From contig CAJNDS010002256.1 in NCBI GenBank assembly GCA_905221605.1, positions 322,571 through 386,570 on the forward strand: DNA of 64,000 nt, given 5' to 3'. Below, one piece after another: positions 23,747 to 35,504 of this stretch (the first letter of the stretch is position 1; every line of letters starts with the position of its first letter). Source of the DNA: Symbiodinium natans. Taxonomy: Eukaryota; Sar; Dinophyceae; Suessiales; Symbiodiniaceae. The position numbers and the translations under genes were made by a program. The notes beneath the pieces are model-generated. The model ran no database searches. It saw only the letters and a program-made list of their open reading frames with translations, and was not told where the DNA came from.

Positions 23747-26000
23747 CAGCGGCCTTAGAAATTCAAAGCGGGGCTCGTTGCAGAGACAGGATGGCTTTTA
23801 TGCTTGAGTATGTTGGGCAGTGTTATGATGATGTACATGATTGCTGGCAGACATTCCCACGGGTCTTCCTTCATTCCTGCGCGTAGGGAAGCCGATTGCT
23901 GTCTCCTCCAAGACAAGGAGAGCTGAGGTTCCAGGTGCTTGAGAAGTACAAGCCGAAGCCCAAGTGATTGCCACAGGCGAATGCAGAAGCTTCCCTACAC
24001 CGAGTTGTACACAGGGATCATGGCCACACAGGGTGCGAGAATTTGGGCTTCAAACGGTTCCCGATGAATTGAAGTTCGGTCTCCTAAGAAGATAGGTCAT
24101 CGCTTCGTCTGCGTGTGGATCCAAGAATCAGGTTATGGCATGGGTGCAAAAGTACTCGTAGAAGAAAGCACTCGTTTACTGACTAGTCAATGTCGACTGT
24201 CAGAGTCAAGGGCCTTCTGCAGCTGCAGACCGTTTTTTGGCCGTGGAGAGGACATCCATGTTGTTCCCTCGTAAAGTTTGTGCAAGAATCTCAGCAACCG
24301 TTTTCGCCATCAACAGTCCGGCGGTAGGGTGCCATCCAGAGTGGCAGCTTGCAAAGAGCGTACTCTCCAAAGCAGATGATGTAGATTCTCATTGTTGTAG
24401 GTCCTAGGTCCTAGGTCGTTCATGCCTCCAGGAATCTTCTAGGCACAGCCTCGCTCTGCTGCACGGTGCACAGAGTTCCAGAGCGACTAAGCCGCCGAGT
24501 CGAGCTGGTGCCTTCCTTTTAAGTGAGGTGTGTGTGCGAAGGCTTGCCAAGCAAGCTTCCCAAGCATGCGTCGAGGTCTCCAAGCATAGCTGCACGGCCG
24601 AAGGTCGACCCATGAGCATCCATCAACCACGACGGCATCATGATGTTAAAAAGTCTGGCCAGGAGTTCTGGAAGATTGCCATGGGCGATCGCCTTGCATG
24701 GCTTGGGCCGTGATCGACATGTATATCCTCGCATGTATAGCCTCTACGACTCTACGCCCGAAAACAGGAGTGAATAGCCTGTAGTGCCTGGCACTGCGTG
24801 GATGCCGTGCAATGTGGGGCATGACCGCAGAGTCTGTTTCTGACGTTTATGTTGGTCGGTTGGTGCATGCTGTGTGCGCATGGAGAGCACCAGCTCAAGC
24901 AGTTATGGCGTAGCGCCAGCAGTCGCGCACCTTGACCACACGGGCAGCAAATCCATGCTGCCTGGCTAGATGAAGTTTATGTCTGTCTGACTGACTGTCA
25001 TCTCTCTGTCTGTGCGTGGTGTGTGTGTGTGTCTGAAACATCCTATAGCACACGGGTGAGTGGGGCGACTCCCTCCTGAAATGCTGCAAGCTTGCTTTCA
25101 GTGTTCAGTTTACAATGCAGGGGCAGCAGGCCCAGTGCACCTGCCTGACGCACGAAGCTATGGTGCTTTGGGGGAAGGGCGGTCTCATCAACCACCTGTA
25201 CTTGCAGTGATGACAAAGTACATTGAGGATCTAGAATCTTCGCTGTGCGTTGATACATCCTCAGTTCGCTGTTGTCCCAACAAAGCGGTCCCCGGCTCAG
25301 CAAGTTGGATTGCTTCGCTCTGCGACATGAACAGAGATGCAGACTCAGCCGGCTTGCAGCTGAACACTATTTGAGGGAGATCTGAGGGAGATCAGTGTTC
25401 GCAATTAGCCAGTGATGCATCTCGTTCATGTTTACGTGAACCGGCATGTGGTGGTGGATGACGTGAAGATACGTGAAAGAGCAAGTCGCCAGGCGCTTGC
25501 CGTGAAGAGTCCGTGAAGGCATGCTAAGCGCAGCCAATTCAGCATACACCAGGACGGATGCCACCCGCCATGCTGGTGGCACATCGATGAAATTCAATTT
25601 GAATTAAACCAGATTTGAAGTTCGCATGGCCTGCTTGAAATGAGTTCCACGCAACCTGCACTTACATGAAGCATGTTCCCCCCCCCCCCCCCGCCTCTTT
25701 GGCGGTCATCGATTCACGATGCTCCCAGCTGAAAGTGTGCATGTGCGCGTGCGCGTGCGTGCATGTATGTGTCTGTGTCTGCGTGAGCGTCTCTGTGTCT
25801 GTGTCTTTGTGGGCAGGACGGGTACTTACTGCATCTTGCATCTCTTGCAGTATACTCACTACTGGAAGGGCGGTTAAAACATGTTGAGGCACGGTGTTAT
25901 TGCACATGTTGGTTACAATCTGTCAACTTACGAGTCTTGGGTCCTGGTCCGCCTTCAGCCAAGGCACCCTTTTGAGCACTGCTGCTGTGTTCGGCGGCAG
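23747..26000. other. Spacer between the EF-hand region and the second PDZ region
   Basis: No gene supported. A short coding-looking frame ends at about 23967 (LRFQVLEKYKPKPK then TGA) and could be a terminal exon. The rest has TG-rich tracts at 25017-25032 and 25738-25815 and a C run at 25679-25692. Confidence 0.4.
25679..25815 (+). repeat. Poly-C run and TG-rich tract
   Basis: A 13-14 base C run at 25679-25692, then an imperfect TG/CGTG-rich stretch at 25738-25815. Confidence 0.8.
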
Positions 26001-27554
26001 GATCAACACGAGGAACCGGTGGGAGCCGCAATGTGTTGGAGGGGCCTCGACGAGATGGAGGAGTTTGAGAACCCTTTCAGACCGCTGCCGGTCGAAATCT
26101 GCCACAAGGGAGATCCTCCTGCAAGGACTTTTAGAGTCAAACTGCGGAGGCGACAAGACGGCTTTGGTTTGAACTTCGATGCAACAGACAGCGCTGTGCT
26201 GTTGGTCGGCTGGGTGCCCGATGGAGGGGCGGCATCCCAGTGGAACCAGAAGGCTCAGCAGAAGATCCAGCCCTATGATCGTCTGCTGGAGGTCGCTGTT
26301 TTGTAATTTTTCACCCATGTGGTAGGGCCCAAAGTGATTTCACGAAAAAGCCCGCCACACTGTGCTGTCCCGTGGTTGCTGGGCGAGAGGTCAATGGCTC
26401 CAAGCTCTTCGACTCCGCAAAGATGCTGAAGGCCGTTTCTGCGGCCGATGGTCTGGTCGAGTTCTGTTTCGAGCGACCTCGCCCGCAGGAGTTGTGTCCC
26501 CTAAAACGGAGGTTTCTGACGCCCTGGACTCTCTTTTTCAGAGAGCCGCGCACTACAGTGCGAGTCAGGATTGACAGCTTGCAAAACGGCCCTGAAATAT
26601 CCGGTTTTTGTGCCCAAACGCAAGGTCCAAAAGGGCTCAGGACCTCCTTTGGGCCAAATTTTCACAAGGGGGGGTCCCCAGCAAGGCCCCCTCATGCCCG
26701 CACGCACGCGCGCCCCCACACACACACAACACATGGGTTGATTCTGCTGAGAGTCAAAGAAGCTGAAGGAGTTCACCGTGCATCCCCGTGGGGAGAAGCT
26801 GGGCGTGATTCTCAAGTGGCACGACTGAATTAGCACAGGCTCAAAGGCTAGAACTTGCTGGAAAAACGAAATGTGAGCTGCTAATATTCGTTACTATTCC
26901 GTGTGGTGAGATGCTGCTGGTACGAACTAGCCACGGCTGGTCCTAACTAACCAGGCTTATCTCCTTTGAAGTGTGCATCAATGCAAGTCGCTGTGGGAGA
27001 TGGCAAGTCTGCCCTCGGATTCTCCCATGGGCAGCTGTACTCAGCACTTTGAGTCCATGCTGTTTTGGGGGGTAGGTTGATGCAGCTTGTGGATTGAGCC
27101 CCGCGTTGAATGCCAAACATTGCCTTGCATAGCTGCCGAGGTTTAGCAAGGTCGTCCCCAGCCTCATAGTCAAGGCGCTTGCGCCTTGGACAAGCACTAG
27201 CAGACATAAAGGTTGGCATCAGCCGCAGTTGCCGGTTCTCGTCAACGGGTTCCGCCTTCGCCCACTTAAGTGTTTGAACAACTTGTTCGGAACACGCCCA
27301 GATCCATGATTTCACAGCCCAGGATACGAGCGGCGTGCTCGTGAAGACGAGCCTTCACAGCCATTGTAAGCCATTGGGCCATTGTTGATATTGGTTTGGT
27401 CTGCAATGTATATTGCCGGCTGGGGATGAGATCCCGGAAGTTTGCACTACAGGTGGTGTAGGTGGTGTAGCCTCGGGCAGGAGGTTTAATTCTTGCAAGC
27501 CCCTCCATTCGGGTTTTCAAGTGACTAAAATGTATGGCCTTGGCAAGATTTGTG

Positions 27555-27587
<33 letters not shown>

Positions 27588-28664
27588 TTTTCATGTATCC
27601 TCAGCCAGAGGATCTCATAGAACTTGGAAACGGAAGACGCTTCATTTATTTCGCATTCTGCAACATGCCCTTCACACGCAAGAGTGCTGCGACAGCAGGT
27701 GTTGCAAAACTACGCCATAATATATTGATAGATGAGTGTAGAACTAAATTAAAGAAGGCAACAAACTACATGGCGAGCCTCTGCCGGTAACAATGCGACA
27801 AGCAATGCAGCGCAACTAGAATCCAAAAAATCAGGCGGTGCATGGGAATGTCAAGAGGCACTTCGCTAGAAGTATGACCTTCTAGATGCCAGTATTGCCT
27901 TGAACCTGACCAGTTGCACATCATGAAAAGAGTCGCTCGGCATGAATTTCATGAACTTGAACATCCCAGAACTTCAGAAGCCCGAAGCCGATATCAAGGA
28001 ATGTTGCAGATGCAGCGGTGCATCTCAAGCCCCATGACCGGATTGTCCAGGTGCGGCCATGATTGTAGAGCGATGCGCAGCGGCACTTTGAAACGTGGAT
28101 TGCACGCATGCTGCTTGCCCGTCTTGCAAGTTCCCAAGAAGCTTTTTGCTGGCTCAACACAAAACCCTAAACCCTAGAGCCGAAACCGAGCGATTAAACC
28201 CTAAACCCTGAAACCTTGCCAGCAGCTTCTTGAAAGTTGAAAGTGTGCCTCGCACAGGTCAATGGGGAGTCTGGAGACTGCATAGCCGCTCTTCCAGTTA
28301 GTGCATGCTGCGAGTGTCGCACCCGCTACTCACGAGGGTTTAGGGTTTAGGGTTTAGGGTTTGGGGTTTAGGGTTTAGGGTTTAGGGTAAGGTTTCGACA
28401 TTTCGACGTTTTGGAAGCTTCCGCATACATGGTGTGACAAGCTCGGAATAGGTGCACCTCAGTAGAATGCAAACACTTCAGCTTGTCCTGTCGCGCATGA
28501 GATGGTGCATCCGATACTTCATATTTCCCGATCCTAAACTGCAAGATCTCTGAGCCTCCAACCCGAGCATGCTACCAGACAAAAATGTCTCCTCTGAGGC
28601 CATGACTCGTCAACTGCTTGAGGAGACCGTCACCTTGAAATGCTGGCAGTACTCCACGTGATCT
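26001..28664 (+). CDS. PDZ-domain protein (gene 2), best-preserved PDZ in the window
   Basis: Exon 26001-26291 carries a leader and most of a PDZ domain: RTFRVKLRRRQDGFGLNF, then LLVGWVPDGGAASQWNQKA, then IQPYDRLLE. It joins in phase 0 across a 98-bp GTCGCT-AG intron (26292-26389) to 26390-about 26490, VNGSKLFDSAKMLKAV then GLVEFCFERP, completing one PDZ. About 26757-26826 starts a second domain, KEFTVHPRGEKLGVILKW. 27999-28050 gives VHLKPHDRIVQ and joins to 28258-about 28306, VNGESGDCIAALPV. About 28577-28664 gives SSEAMTRQLLEETVTL, a PDZ-like last helix and strand. The WN...DR...VNG pattern matches the PDZ modules at 13-18 kb, so these may be related genes or one large gene interrupted by the EF-hand region. 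Scaffold role inferred from the fold; partners unknown. Confidence 0.68.
26827..27998. other. Intronic stretch of PDZ gene 2
   Basis: The middle exon of the second PDZ (expected to carry the WN motif) was not identified. A (TA)n tract lies at 27555-27587. Confidence 0.4.
27555..27587 (+). repeat. (TA)n microsatellite
   Basis: GTATATATACATATATATAT-type alternating TA run. Confidence 0.9.
28158..28212 (-). repeat. CCCTAAA tracts inside a PDZ-gene intron
   Basis: Two short runs (28161-28177 and 28195-28212), both inside the intron 28051-28257 between DRIVQ and VNGES. Confidence 0.75.
28336..28390 (+). repeat. TTTAGGG tract
   Basis: About seven units with one GGGTTTGGGG variant, opposite in orientation to the tract at 28158-28212. 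Confidence 0.88.
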
Positions 28665-28897
28665 GTTGGGACATGAGTTCCTGCGCCTTGAGGTCGCGAG
28701 GAGTTTGGGGTTTTCGAGATGTGGGGTCTGCAGTTAGTCAAGAGCTACGGCGGGCCCGATAGGCCCCAATCAAACATTAAGATGGGATTGGTTCATGGTT
28801 TCAGGGCCGCTTTCACACCAAGGGGTAGAATGAGACGTTGCCCAACTGTACCCAAGAGAGAGCAGGCAGGCACATCCTACGGCAGCACACGATGATT

Positions 28898-28948
28898 GAA
28901 CCCTAAACCCTAAACCCGTTAACAAAAAAAACCCTAAACCCTAAACAC
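28898..28948 (-). repeat. CCCTAAA tract with an A-rich interruption
   Basis: Two short CCCTAAA runs separated by GTTAACAAAAAA. Confidence 0.8.
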
Positions 28949-29314
28949 GAATGTAGGTGCTTCTGCCTTGCCAGATGCGCCGCCCCACCTGACGCTTCGG
29001 AGATAGGGTTGGCCGAAGGGTCGTCGAGGGGGTTGAAATTCTTTTCGGCATTCCACATGTCCTTCTGATTTATTGTTGGCCCAGGTGCAGACATGGTTTT
29101 CCAGACAGAAATGCAACGCCTAAGTATGCGTTAGTGGTCAGTAGTCAGTGGTCGTCGTTTTCTGCTGCTTCCCAGTTCATGAAACGCTAGAGCTTTCTGC
29201 TTTGCACTCAAGCGTCACATCAATCGTGCTTCATTACGGATGGATGGGCAGCATCTCTGGTGGAAGTCTGACCTGGAACCATGGACCTTAAGGGTTCGCG
29301 GTGCTTTGGATTTT

Positions 29315-29340
29315 GCCACTGCGTCTTAAGACGCAGTGGC
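29315..29340. repeat. Perfect 26-bp palindrome
   Basis: Each half is GCCACTGCGTCTT; the second half is its exact reverse complement with no spacer. Could form a cruciform or bind a dimeric protein. No second copy noticed. Confidence 0.9.
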
Positions 29341-29432
29341 CTATCAAAGATTATAGTGGCCCAAGCAACCGACAACCGTGCAACGACATGGCACAGGCAC
29401 TACTGTAGCCCATTGTAGTGGTGCATGACATC

Positions 29433-29483
29433 CTAAACCCTAACCCTAACCCTAATGTCCTAAACCCTAAACCCTAAACCCTA
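29433..29483 (-). repeat. CCCTAAA tract with CCCTAA hexamers
   Basis: CCCTAAA heptamers mixed with about three CCCTAA hexamers, a length variant not seen in most other tracts here. Confidence 0.85.
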
Positions 29484-29976
29484 TTTACAAAGCCTAAACC
29501 ATAGAGGCCGCGCATTCTAAGCCAGCACGGATTCAGCGCCGAAGCAGCGGCCCACGGTCATCTGCATGTGCTTATATAGGAGAAGCCCGAAAGCGTCACG
29601 AACCTCCCTTGCTTAGAGGTTATCTGTTTACATCAAATCCTACCTTAGTCCTGAGCTGTAGTGGATCGTGGCTGAGAAGCCAGGAACCATGACTGCGAAC
29701 ATGGATGGCATGGAAGATGCTTGAAATTTCCTGAAGTATGGCTGCTTTTCTCAATGATCAGCCCAACTACTTGGACCAGTTGCACAGTTGCTGGATGTAG
29801 AATTATTGATGCGGCTGCATTTGGACATGCGTTCTAGTTCCACATCTCCGGAGCTTGCATGCAATCAGCCGTGGACGGTAAAAGGCCGGTGCTTTGCAAC
29901 GCTCTCTTGTCAGTGTTCGACCAGCGACACAGCTGATGGTGCTTCTTGGCGTCCACCAATCTTGCATGTACCATCT

Positions 29977-30072
29977 GGTGGGTTTCCGAAATTAGGGGTA
30001 CCCTGTTAGGGTCCTTATTCTAAGGGAATCCTTTGGGGGTGTTTTCGGGGTCCCTCATTTTCCTGAACCCCC
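29977..30072 (+). repeat. Family 1 inverted-repeat element
   Basis: Left end GGTGGGTTTCCGAAATTAGG; interior GGGTCCTTATTCTAAGGGAA; right end TCCTGAACCCCC. Flanks ATCT and ATGT are an imperfect 4-bp target duplication. Confidence 0.7.
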
Positions 30073-31107
30073 ATGTCTTGAGATGACGTGACCGGACAGT
30101 ATAGAAACATTCCGCGGGCGTTCGGCTCTCGACCCGGCTGCAAGCGAAACGTGGTTCTACGACTGGGTCGGCATCCTTTTCGCTTCTCGGCCATGATGGC
30201 ATAGCTGGAACTCCGTGCCTGCCCCAGTCTTGAAGGACCCTGCAAGGAGTAGCATCGGGAGTAGCATGATGGGCACCATCAGTACATCGAAGCCATGTCA
30301 TAGTCTCGCAGGTGTTAGGGGGATCCAGGGACCTCAACATGTGCGGCAGTCTTCAGGAGCATAGCTCTAGAATCCACATAACGATTTGTGTACGGCCACG
30401 TGGCAGCTGCAGAGTTGATCTAGCTCAGTTGCCGGATGGCACTGCTTCGGGGTTTAGCTTCACTCGAAGTGCATCTGCCCGGCCACGAAGATTATCCACG
30501 TGGTGGCAGATAGCTCACATCCTGCCCTCGCTGGCAGGTCGGTATCCGCATGGTCTCAGTCTCAGACCCGCTTGCTGTGAGAATGGCAACCCATAGCCAG
30601 CCATAGCGATCGGTCCGCCACTAGAGGCCTGGATGACAGCCCCCCACGCAAACGCCAATAGGACGTCAGCTACCTCAAGATGCAAAGCGTTGGGGCAAGC
30701 AGCATGTTCTCGAAACTGAAGGGGCTGCAGAAAGTGTCGTAGCCGACCTCTCCTCACCGAGGAGGAATGGCGAAGGAGCTCGGATAGGCAATTTTTCATC
30801 TAGTGAGTATGAGTGAGTCCTGAGCCCTTCCTCACAAAATAACCTTTCAGCACCCTACAACCATATGTCCAGCTAATGCATAAAGCAGTGAGGCCAGAAG
30901 CCCCAGGCATTTGCATGATTACCTTGTTGGACTGTTCCTTGCAGCCGCTGGGTTAGGAGAAGTAGAGAGGTGCTCCTCGTGAGACCACAGCCTTTGTGTT
31001 GTGCGCATCCTTCCGACTGCACGATGAGCGGACTTGGACATTGCCGCTTTTGCTCCGAGAATCCGTTCGCCATGCTCTTCGGAGACCGAGCTGCAGATGC
31101 CTAAAGG

Positions 31108-31154
31108 GGGTTTAGGGTTTAGGGTTTAGGGTTTAGGGTTTAGGGTTTAGGGTT
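31108..31154 (+). repeat. TTTAGGG tract
   Basis: Six near-perfect units between unique sequences. Confidence 0.9.
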
Positions 31155-31707
31155 GACAATGGACTTGTGGTGTCGTGCTATTGTGACACTCACCGGCCCA
31201 TGCCTGCAAGAGCGCTGGACTTGTGAGTAACGTAAGGATGGAAGCCAGAAGAGAAGAAGACAAGAGTGCAGGTGCAACAAGCCACCACAGCAATACATGG
31301 CATGCGCGCATGTCTTGAAGCAAGGTGTCAAGCTTGAGATGGATTGCCAGCTGATTGCTGAGTAAAACCGACGTTGAGTTGCAGGTCGCTCCAAAGAAGG
31401 CTGCTTCCAAGAGTCAGAGAAACGAGACGAACTTCAATCGTCGAAGCGAGGAAGAAGTCAAGGTCGGGCCCGTCCTGGCTTGCTCCGGCTTGTGCAATAT
31501 CCTTTCCCACATGTGTGTGTGTGTGTGTGTGCGCAAACCTTTCTGCCAGGAGACTGTCACGCGTTGGGAGCAATATGTCCATCCCCGCGCCAAGGCGCAG
31601 CAAAAGTGCTTTCCGGAGTTTCACAGGTCACAAGAGACCCTTGGAATATGCTCTGGTAGAATGGGAGTCGATCCAGCGGCAATACGGCCAGTATGGCTAG
31701 TGAGGAA

Positions 31708-34081
31708 GGTTGTCCCGTGAACTCCCGGACCAGGAGTTCTTTTCAGATGCGAAGCAGCTCGAGGAGGTGCTCTCCCAGTTGGCCAAGGTGGGGGTGGGGC
31801 GGGGTTGGGGGGATGGGGGGTGGTGGGGGGATGGGGGGTGGTGGGGGGCGGGTGGGGTCTGGGGTCATCGGGTCAACTGGTTGTCGAGCGACTTGCGGCA
31901 ACGTTGTCATGCTTTCGCTGGGAGGTTAGCATACCTGCAAGCCGAAGTACTCGTCAATATGTTGGTGGCAGTGAAGCGGTCAGTTTGGATATTAGGCTCC
32001 GATGCCTGTGTGAGAGGCACCCGCTCGTCGTTTGGCTTCGACATGCTTCGACTGTGGTCACATGTTTTTGAGTTATAAAACTTTTGCATCGTACAAGTCA
32101 TGGCGACGTCTTATGTGGTTCAGTCTGTTGGTGCCAGGGTACCGACAAGAACACCGACCCAGTGCTGGGCACGGACAAAGAATGTGTGTTTCTCGGCCGG
32201 ATTCAAGAGGTGTACTGCGCGGCTGTACGAGGGCATTCCTTTTCGACGGGGGCGTGCGTTTTTAGACCTTGCATTGTATTCTTGCTGGAGCTGCACTGGC
32301 TTTCCAGCCTCATCGTGACATGGTTCCTTCTTCGCTTCCACGCTACATAGGTCAGGTGGCAGACTCAGTGTGTGAGGTATTGGTATGGTGACGTCACAAA
32401 GGACGAGCTCCAAGCCGCCATCCGCATGGTGAAGCCAGGCGGGTAAAGTATGCAACGATAGGCTTGCGAAACCCCCGCTAAGGGGGCTGGCAGAAATCAA
32501 TGGATGAGGGTTGAGGGTTGACAGTGAGCCCTGTTTGAGGCCACCACATCCACTTCGAACTTCGAAGCGTTTGAAAGGAAAAGTTGACCAGTTTACCTTC
32601 AGGAGTAGTACAAAGGAAGGCTTGCAGTTCTCTCCCCTTCGGTAGTGGTGGACTGACACTGTTGATGGATGTGTCGCTCCACTTGCCATGCTCTCAGCCG
32701 ATTGGCCGATTGTGTGCTTTCAGGTGAGTCCTCCGAGTCGATCACCTACGTGAATCGTGTTTTGGCCTTTCTGCTCTTCGGCAGGGCTGGTGGTTGCAGT
32801 GTAGCTGAAAAGGGCCTGTAAGCACCAAGCAAAGAGGATAGGCGTCCCACGACGCGGCCACGCCTTCTGGCAAAACGACACCTTTCTGTTGCCGATGTCT
32901 GCATCGACAGCTTTAGTTAAGGCGTGACTGCGCATAAGCTTGCGAGAGTTTTACGGGTTCCGGACCAAGGCGCAGCTTTCAGCCTAGAAACACGTAAACG
33001 CTCGCTCAGGAACAGTGTGTCCTCCAGCCCTCAAATGCCAAGCCAAGGTTCGCTACCGATGAGTCGTTTGAGAAGCTCATGCAACTCCCCAAGGAACCTT
33101 TCAGAATGTCCTGCGGCGACCAGCTTTGTTTCTCGGCTGCGTGGGTTGGAGTCAACTTAAGAAGCGTACCTGCTCGCACCATTTTGCTGGATCGGGTGCC
33201 CACAACTTACTTGCAAGTGCGGTGTGGTGTTTTTGGGTTTCTTCAGCTCCAGAAGATGGATTCCTGAGACATCGCGCTTCGGGCAGCCTTCCAAGCCCAG
33301 GCGTACACCTGGCCCACATTTCGGTGGCAACTTGCTGAGCTTCGGCCTTCAGCAATTCGCAACAAAGACATGGAGTCACGAGTCTAGATGGCATGACTGG
33401 GCCATAGCCGAACAAGCTGAGAATCTGAGCCTACGGTGGATGTCCCGCGGAGTGGAGGTTAGCTGACTTTGGCTGGCAAGGTCCTGCCAGATTTACCCAT
33501 TCTTATCGTAGGACCCCGAACTAACTCAGGTTATGTGATGTGTTCATCTTGCGTGGGTCAGATCATGCGAGGTCTCGCAACTGTTATCACGAGCTACACG
33601 TCAGGATGGCTTGCAACATGATAGCATTCATGGACCTTGCATCTTCGAAAACCTCTGCAACCCCGTGGGAACATCCAACAACTAGGCGTTTCTGGTTTCT
33701 GTCCACAGAAAAGGTATGTCCCCACAGAGCCCAGAGAATGTACTGCTGGACGAGTTAGTTTCATGACCAGAGAACTGGATGGCTCTCACAGTTTACAAGA
33801 TGTGAAGCCGTTGCTTTGACAACGCCTCGGCCACATGTTGGTCCAGTCTGTCCCAAATTCGGAGGAAGTAAGTTTTGTGGGAAGGGCTACGCGCGGAAGC
33901 AAAAAACTTGTCGGCACATCCAAGAAGCAGCAGGCCATGCGTCATTCCTCGGCTGATCCTGGGGCTCTCTGGGTGAAGTGGTTAACAAAAAAAGCAGCTC
34001 CTTCCCGGTGTACACCCTGAGGTGGACGCCGACGGGACGGGCTTTCTTGGCCGCGGCCTTGTCAGCAACTTCGAGGGTGGC
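31708..34081 (+). CDS. Unassigned multi-exon gene with an EF-hand-like exon
   Basis: Plus-strand stretches with strong coding character: 31708-31783 (ELPDQEFFSDAKQLEEVLSQ then LAK, GT donor), 32138-about 32218 (TDKNTDPVLGTDKECVFLGR), about 32377-32446 (DVTKDELQAAIRMVKPGG), 33028-about 33127 (FATDESFEKLMQLPKEPFRM then SCGDQLC) and 34021-about 34081 (VDADGTGFLGRGLVSNFEGG). The last is EF-hand-like: Asp 1, Asp 3, Thr 5, Gly 6, Leu 8, but with no Glu at 12. I recognise no other domain. Whether these exons form one protein is inferred from strand and spacing only. Confidence 0.42.
31784..31866 (+). repeat. G-rich intron segment
   Basis: Runs of GGGG separated by 1-3 bases begin immediately after the donor of the exon ending at 31783. 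Quadruplex-capable by pattern. Confidence 0.8.
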
Positions 34082-35500
34082 TGGCTAGTACCAGACAGGG
34101 TTTCACACTGTCTCCTTCCCAGAGGAGACATGTACGGGGTCGGCGCAGGCATTTTCGTTGTAGTGGAGCGGCATGGCAGCTTACCCGACGCAACATGTTT
34201 AGACAAGAAAGGTGAACGGCAACAACAAATCCCCTTGGCCAACACCGGAAGCCAGAACTTCCGAGGCAGTGGACGCGTTGTGTCTTCCGAAACAGGCGTA
34301 TCCTGCAGACCTTGCATGTTGGAAGGAGCATTCACCAAATTTCTCTAAAACCTGCCCGAACAACAGGGTTGTCACTGTCGTCCGCCAAGTTGCTTCTCAC
34401 CAGGCCACAATATGAAGCCTGTAAAGTCATAGGCAGTCGAAGCGCAAGCATCTGCAATCACTCGCCCATTTCCCAAGGCACGGCCTCGTTGTCCCAGGGC
34501 GCACCTGCCATGTGCGGGCCCCATTGCGACACTTCCGTGGTCTAGCAACCTTTGGGAATTTGGTAGTGTCCTCCGGCGGGTCGTTCTTGCATGGCTGAGA
34601 ACTTGAGCAGAAAAGCGGCACAGTCTCAGTCAGTTATAGACGATCCTAAGCCACTTGCGAAACCCACCACACCCCCGAACTGCACAATCATTGTGCCATC
34701 ACTGGCCAGTTTGAGCTGAGGGCCTTGTCACGACAACTACCGCTGCGGGTTAGCCAGCTGTCAGCCGGGCGGTGCTCCGGGCTTTTCGCTTTCGTCCAGC
34801 TGTTGTTCATTGACCACTTGCCGCATTCCACTGCGGCTTGCACATGCCATATGGGGGTTTCCGAAAGTAGGGGTACCTTGTTGGGGTCCTTTTTATAAGT
34901 GGATCCTACGATGTGGGGATCTATATATTGGGGGTCCCCTATTTTCGTAAACCCCCAGATTAGTAGGCATGTCGCATGTCTTTGTTTTGCAAGATGTAAA
35001 CTCGGACGGGCTGGGCGGAGCCCTCGCCTGGCGAGATTCCGATAGTTTAGTGCACATGTTGAACGACAGGAAAGTGCACGATGCATTCCGGCTGAGAACT
35101 TGCCGTTACATCTAAGGATACACTGTCTTGTGTCAAGCAGTGTAACAGTTTGTCCTTAACGGCTCTCCCCTAGAATCCCTAGAAGTCGTGAAGCCTCAGG
35201 CTGCCTCAGGTGTATTCAAGATGATCAAGTCCAAACTGAGCCCTAAAGGAATCTCGGACTTGCAGTCCAACCGTCCCACGCCAGGCACCCCGAGCATCAC
35301 ACCTGGCGCCAGGCCCTGACCTTGTGTCGCACGTGTGTGGGAAGTCGCAGAGTTTGGATAGCTGCCCCTTATTGCGCGTACGAATCCTGCAAGTAGGCCG
35401 TCGGCACGTTCTCATTGCTTAGCGCATGTAGGGCAATGCTGGAAGCAACCATAACTCCATGTGCAGAACTCAGACCCAAGCGACGTACTCTTCTTCGGTG
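34082..35500. other. Spacer
   Basis: No gene supported. Holds one family 1 element at 34853-34956. Confidence 0.4.
34853..34956 (+). repeat. Family 1 inverted-repeat element, full length
   Basis: Left end GGGGGTTTCCGAAAGTAGGG, right end CCCCTATTTTCGTAAACCCC; about 25-bp imperfect terminal inverted repeats. Flanks ATAT and AGAT give a near-matching 4-bp duplication. 104 bp, no coding capacity. Confidence 0.75.
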
Positions 35501-35504
35501 GCTC

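Larger units (their letters stand above)
28665..31700. other. Spacer rich in telomere-like tracts and repeats
   Basis: No gene supported. Weakly coding-looking frames occur at 29790-29950 and 30360-30560 but have no recognisable domain or joinable neighbours. Contains three telomere-like tracts, a perfect palindrome and one family 1 element. Frames at 31386-31470 and 31570-31700 are ambiguous between two readings. Confidence 0.4.

Noticed and set aside
25881-26000. Upstream extension of the PDZ gene 2 exon to 25881
   Set aside because: The frame is open, but GGCGGCAG at 25993-26000 is a good acceptor and the upstream part is not protein-like.
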